Assembly (NCBI GenBank): GCA_019417975.1
Contig: DYCT01000079.1
Coordinates: forward strand, 1 to 8,013
DNA: 8,013 nucleotides
From: Bacteroides sp.
GTDB lineage: Bacteria; Bacteroidota; Bacteroidia; Bacteroidales; Bacteroidaceae
Direction: 5' to 3'
Part shown: positions 5,018-8,013 of the stretch, piece by piece
How the letters are laid out: each line of letters opens with the position of its first letter
Numbering within the stretch: position 1 is the first letter of the stretch
Notes under the pieces: model-generated
The model's database searches: none
Told to the model about the DNA's origin: nothing
The model's input: only the letters and a program-made list of their open reading frames with translations
Made by a program: the position numbers and the translations under genes

Positions 5018-6604
5018 TTATTTTTTGAGATAATGAGCTAAACTTTCTGCACATCGTTCACCGTCGATACCGGCCGAGACGATACCACCTGCATAGCCGG
5101 CTCCTTCGCCACAAGGGAAGAGTCCTTGTAGGCGGATGTGTTGTAGGGTCTCATTATCTCGGATGATACGTACCGGAGCAGAAGTACGTGTCTCTGCTCC
5201 TATCAGGGTGGCTTCGTTGGTTAGAAATCCATGCGAAGTGCGTCCGAACTGTTGGAAACCTTTGCTCAGGCGGTCGCCAATGAAAGGTGGAAGCCAAAAG
5301 TGAAGGGGCGAGCTGACCAATCCTGCGCTATACGATGATTCGGGTAAGTCGCTTCCCAGCTTACGTTTGGTAAAATCTGCCATGCGTTGGGCAGGTGCTG
5401 TTTGTCGTTGTCCACCCTGTAGCCAACAGATTCGTTCCAGTTCTTCTTGAAACTGCATCATGCGTAGTGCATTGTTTGGGTCGTAAGTCTGTCCTTTCCC
5501 TCTCAAGCTTTCTTGTGCCAAGTCTTCAGGACGTATCTCTACCACCATTCCTGAGTTGGCCCATCGGGAGCCTCGGTTGGAAGGCGACATTCCGTTAACC
5601 ACCACTTGTTCCGGTCCGCTTGCTGCTGGTACAACGAAACCTCCCGGACACATACAGAAACTATACACACCCCGTCCGTCGACCTGTGTCACAAAGTTGT
5701 ATTCGGCAGCAGGCAGGAAGGCACCCCGTCCGTCTTTGCTGTGATATTGGATGCGGTCTATCAATTCTTGCGGATGCTCCAGACGCACTCCTACAGCAAT
5801 GCCTTTAGCTTCTATCTCGATACCGTTTTGAGCCAACCAGCGATATACATCGCGAGCCGAATGGCCGGTAGCTAAAATGACGGGACCCAAGAATGTTTCT
5901 CCGGTGTTTGTCTGAATGCCTTTTACCTCATTGTGTTCGATGAGTAGGGCATCCATTCGTGTTTCGAAATGCACTTCTCCTCCACATTCCAAAATGGTTT
6001 GGCGCATGTTTTCGATGACACGCGGTAGCTTGTCTGTTCCGATATGAGGGTGTGCGTCTACTAAGATAGAAGTGCTGGCACCATGTTGGCAGAAAACATT
6101 TAATATCTTGTTTACATTGCCTCGTTTTTTACTTCGGGTGTATAGTTTCCCATCCGAATAGGCTCCGGCACCTCCTTCTCCGAAACTATAGTTCGATTCT
6201 GAATTTACAATATGTTCGCGTGAGATGCGGGCGATGTCTTTCTTCCGTTCTCTTACATCCTTCCCTCTTTCTACCACGATGGGACGGATGCCCAACTCAA
6301 TGAGGCGTAAGGCTGCAAACAGTCCGCCGGGACCGGCACCTACCACAATGGCTTGCTGTTTGCCGTCGACCGGTCTGTAGAGAGTATGTTCAAATTCGTC
6401 ATCTTTAGGCATCTCATGGATGTAGGCACGTACTTTCAGATTGACAAATATCGTGCGCTGACGAGCATCGATGCTGCGTTTTAGAATACGCAGGCTGTTG
6501 ATGTTTTGCGCATTAACGCCTAACTCGTTGGCTACGCAGGCTTTCAGCTGCTGTTCGCCGGCTGCTATTTCCGGGATGACTCTTAATTGGATTTCTTGTA
6601 TCAT
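5018..6604 (-). CDS. COG2509-like FAD-dependent dehydrogenase (uncharacterised flavoprotein)
   Basis: A 528-residue flavoprotein. Residues 1-78 form a small alpha/beta N-terminal domain typical of this group, with basic residues (LRILKRSIDARQR). The FAD-binding Rossmann motif is VVGAGPGG (87-94), and VVERG (110-114) ends the second strand, where the FAD ribose is bound. Further conserved features are FGEGGAGAYSDGKLY (141-155), ATGHSARD (245-252), a CMCPGG motif (317-322) and a C-terminal FAD-contact segment CGEGAGYAGGIVSAG (498-512). Length and order fit full-length COG2509 proteins, which are widespread but have no agreed reaction. A redox role for the two cysteines at 317 and 319 is possible but not shown. 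The gene starts 24 nt after radA and ends 5 nt before the LuxR gene, so co-transcription is likely. Confidence 0.88.
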   Translation of the reverse strand: MIQEIQLRVIPEIAAGEQQLKACVANELGVNAQNINSLRILKRSIDARQRTIFVNLKVRAYIHEMPKDDEFEHTLYRPVDGKQQAIVVGAGPGGLFAALRLIELGIRPIVVERGKDVRERKKDIARISREHIVNSESNYSFGEGGAGAYSDGKLYTRSKKRGNVNKILNVFCQHGASTSILVDAHPHIGTDKLPRVIENMRQTILECGGEVHFETRMDALLIEHNEVKGIQTNTGETFLGPVILATGHSARDVYRWLAQNGIEIEAKGIAVGVRLEHPQELIDRIQYHSKDGRGAFLPAAEYNFVTQVDGRGVYSFCMCPGGFVVPAASGPEQVVVNGMSPSNRGSRWANSGMVVEIRPEDLAQESLRGKGQTYDPNNALRMMQFQEELERICWLQGGQRQTAPAQRMADFTKRKLGSDLPESSYSAGLVSSPLHFWLPPFIGDRLSKGFQQFGRTSHGFLTNEATLIGAETRTSAPVRIIRDNETLQHIRLQGLFPCGEGAGYAGGIVSAGIDGERCAESLAHYLKK

Positions 6605-6628
6605 ATATCGGGATGGGTTGTTCTGATG

Positions 6629-7996
6629 TTATCCGAACAAATGTCGGAATGCTTCTTCTACTTTTCGAACCGGTATCAGTTCTATTTTTATTTTTTTTGT
6701 GTTTAGCCCCTGCAAGTTGTGTTTAGGCAGGAGCAACTGCTTGAAACCTAACTTCTCGGCTTCGCTGATGCGTTGGTCGATACGGGCAACCGGACGTATT
6801 TCTCCTGATAGTCCGATTTCGCCGGCCAAGCAGATTTGTGGATCTATTTCTGTATCCATATTGGAGGAAAGGATAGCACTGATGACGCTTAGGTCGATGG
6901 CCGGGTCGTTAACGCGAAGCCCACCGGCTATGTTGAGGAATACATCCTTTTGTGCTAATTTGAAACCGACTCGTTTTTCCAATACGGCCAACAGCATGTT
7001 CATACGTCGGATGTCGAAACCTGTGGCAGAGCGTTGTGGTGTGCCGTAGGCTGCTGTGCTGACAAGGGCTTGTGTCTCGATGAGGAAAGGGCGTATACCC
7101 TCGATGGCCGATGCGATGGCTACTCCGCTCATCCCTTCGTGGTCGTGTGAGAGCAGCAGTTCCGACGGATTGCTTACTTGTCTCAGTCCGTCTTGACGCA
7201 TTTCGTAAATACCCAATTCCGCAGTGCTTCCAAAACGGTTTTTTATGCTTCGTAAGATGCGGTACATGTAGTGTTGGTCTCCTTCGAATTGGAGTACGGT
7301 ATCTACAATATGTTCAAGAACTTTCGGGCCGGCCAGACTCCCTTCTTTGTTGATGTGCCCTACCATGAGTACTGCCGTATTTGTTTGTTTGGCAAACTTT
7401 AGGATGGAGGCTGCACATTCTCTGACTTGTGCCACGCTGCCGGGCGATGATTCAAGCATTTCAGTTGAAATGGTCTGGATAGAGTCGATAACTACTAAAT
7501 CGGGATTTACATTTTTGATATGGGTGTAGATTTGTTCCAAAGAGGTTTCGCACACGATGAGACAGTCGGACGAGTTGTGTGGGATGCGGTCTGCACGTAA
7601 CTTTAACTGTCGGCTACTTTCCTCTCCCGATACATAAAGCACTTTTAGGTTGGGTATGCGTAGTACGGTTTGTAGAATCAAGGTCGACTTTCCGATGCCG
7701 GGTTCACCTCCTAATAATACTAAAGAGCCGGGAACGAGTCCGCCTCCCAACACTCGGTTTAGCTCTTCATCGCCTAAGTCGATGCGTGGGTCGTTTACAG
7801 AGTCTATCTCCTCCAACTTGGTCGGTTTGGTTTGGGTGGATTCCAACCCTGATACAGGGGCACGGCTTGCCGGAGTTTTGCGGATAATTTCTTCGGCAAA
7901 CGAATCCCATTCACCGCAATTCGGACATTTTCCCATCCATTTGGGTGAATCGTATCCGCAATTTCTACAGACATATACAGTTTTCTCTTTAGCCAT
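6629..7996 (-). CDS. radA: DNA repair protein RadA (Sms), ATP-dependent recombination factor
   Basis: A 455-residue RadA, complete and of the usual length (about 460 in E. coli). The order of domains is an N-terminal C4 zinc finger (C10, C13, C24, C27), a RecA-like ATPase with Walker A GEPGIGKST (97-105) and Walker B LVVID (167-171), the RadA-specific KNRFG motif (252-256), and a C-terminal Lon-protease-like domain (about 280-455) that is not expected to be proteolytic. RadA is a cytoplasmic hexameric motor that promotes branch migration and processing of recombination intermediates during repair and transformation. The start ATG at 7996 gives the canonical MAKEKTVYVCRNCG beginning. Only 17 nt upstream are visible, so the operon promoter and any gene before it cannot be judged. 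It is the first visible gene of the three-gene minus-strand cluster. Confidence 0.97.
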   Translation of the reverse strand: MAKEKTVYVCRNCGYDSPKWMGKCPNCGEWDSFAEEIIRKTPASRAPVSGLESTQTKPTKLEEIDSVNDPRIDLGDEELNRVLGGGLVPGSLVLLGGEPGIGKSTLILQTVLRIPNLKVLYVSGEESSRQLKLRADRIPHNSSDCLIVCETSLEQIYTHIKNVNPDLVVIDSIQTISTEMLESSPGSVAQVRECAASILKFAKQTNTAVLMVGHINKEGSLAGPKVLEHIVDTVLQFEGDQHYMYRILRSIKNRFGSTAELGIYEMRQDGLRQVSNPSELLLSHDHEGMSGVAIASAIEGIRPFLIETQALVSTAAYGTPQRSATGFDIRRMNMLLAVLEKRVGFKLAQKDVFLNIAGGLRVNDPAIDLSVISAILSSNMDTEIDPQICLAGEIGLSGEIRPVARIDQRISEAEKLGFKQLLLPKHNLQGLNTKKIKIELIPVRKVEEAFRHLFG

Positions 7997-8013
7997 TGTT
8001 CTCAGATTAGTAG

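Overview
The window looks like a chromosomal segment of a Bacteroidales bacterium, most likely Bacteroides or a close relative. The evidence is two good matches to the Bacteroidetes sigma factor promoter (TTTG or TTG, then about 19-20 nt, then TAnnTTTG), starts without a clear Shine-Dalgarno sequence, moderate GC content, and protein types usual for that group. I name no species: I ran no search.

Layout. Positions 1-996 hold no convincing gene and are rich in inverted repeats. They include a long-range inverted repeat at 190-294, a 16-bp palindrome at 469-484, a 68-nt almost perfect hairpin built from repeats of a 10-nt motif at 584-651, a cluster of palindromes at 762-803, and a GAAA-capped hairpin just after the receptor gene at 927-954. 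A TonB-dependent outer membrane receptor (997-3393, minus) and a PAP2-type phosphatase (3534-4394, plus) are divergent. They share a 140-bp intergenic region with a recognisable promoter for each and nested dyads between them. Convergent with the phosphatase is a minus-strand cluster with tight spacing, probably one operon: radA (6629-7996), a 24-nt gap, a COG2509-like FAD-dependent dehydrogenase (5018-6604), a 5-nt gap, then a LuxR-type regulator (4419-5012).

How the genes fit together. RadA is a DNA recombination and repair ATPase. The FAD protein is a widespread but poorly characterised flavoprotein. The regulator has a LuxR/GerE DNA-binding domain behind a receiver-like domain that seems to lack the phosphorylation residues. 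The receptor and phosphatase both act in the cell envelope, and their shared control region suggests linked regulation, though no substrate can be read from the sequence.

No complete new system such as a defence locus, CRISPR array or mobile element is visible. The most unusual items are the 68-nt hairpin, whose mismatches favour a minus-strand RNA, the degenerate receiver regulator, and the nested dyads between the divergent promoters.
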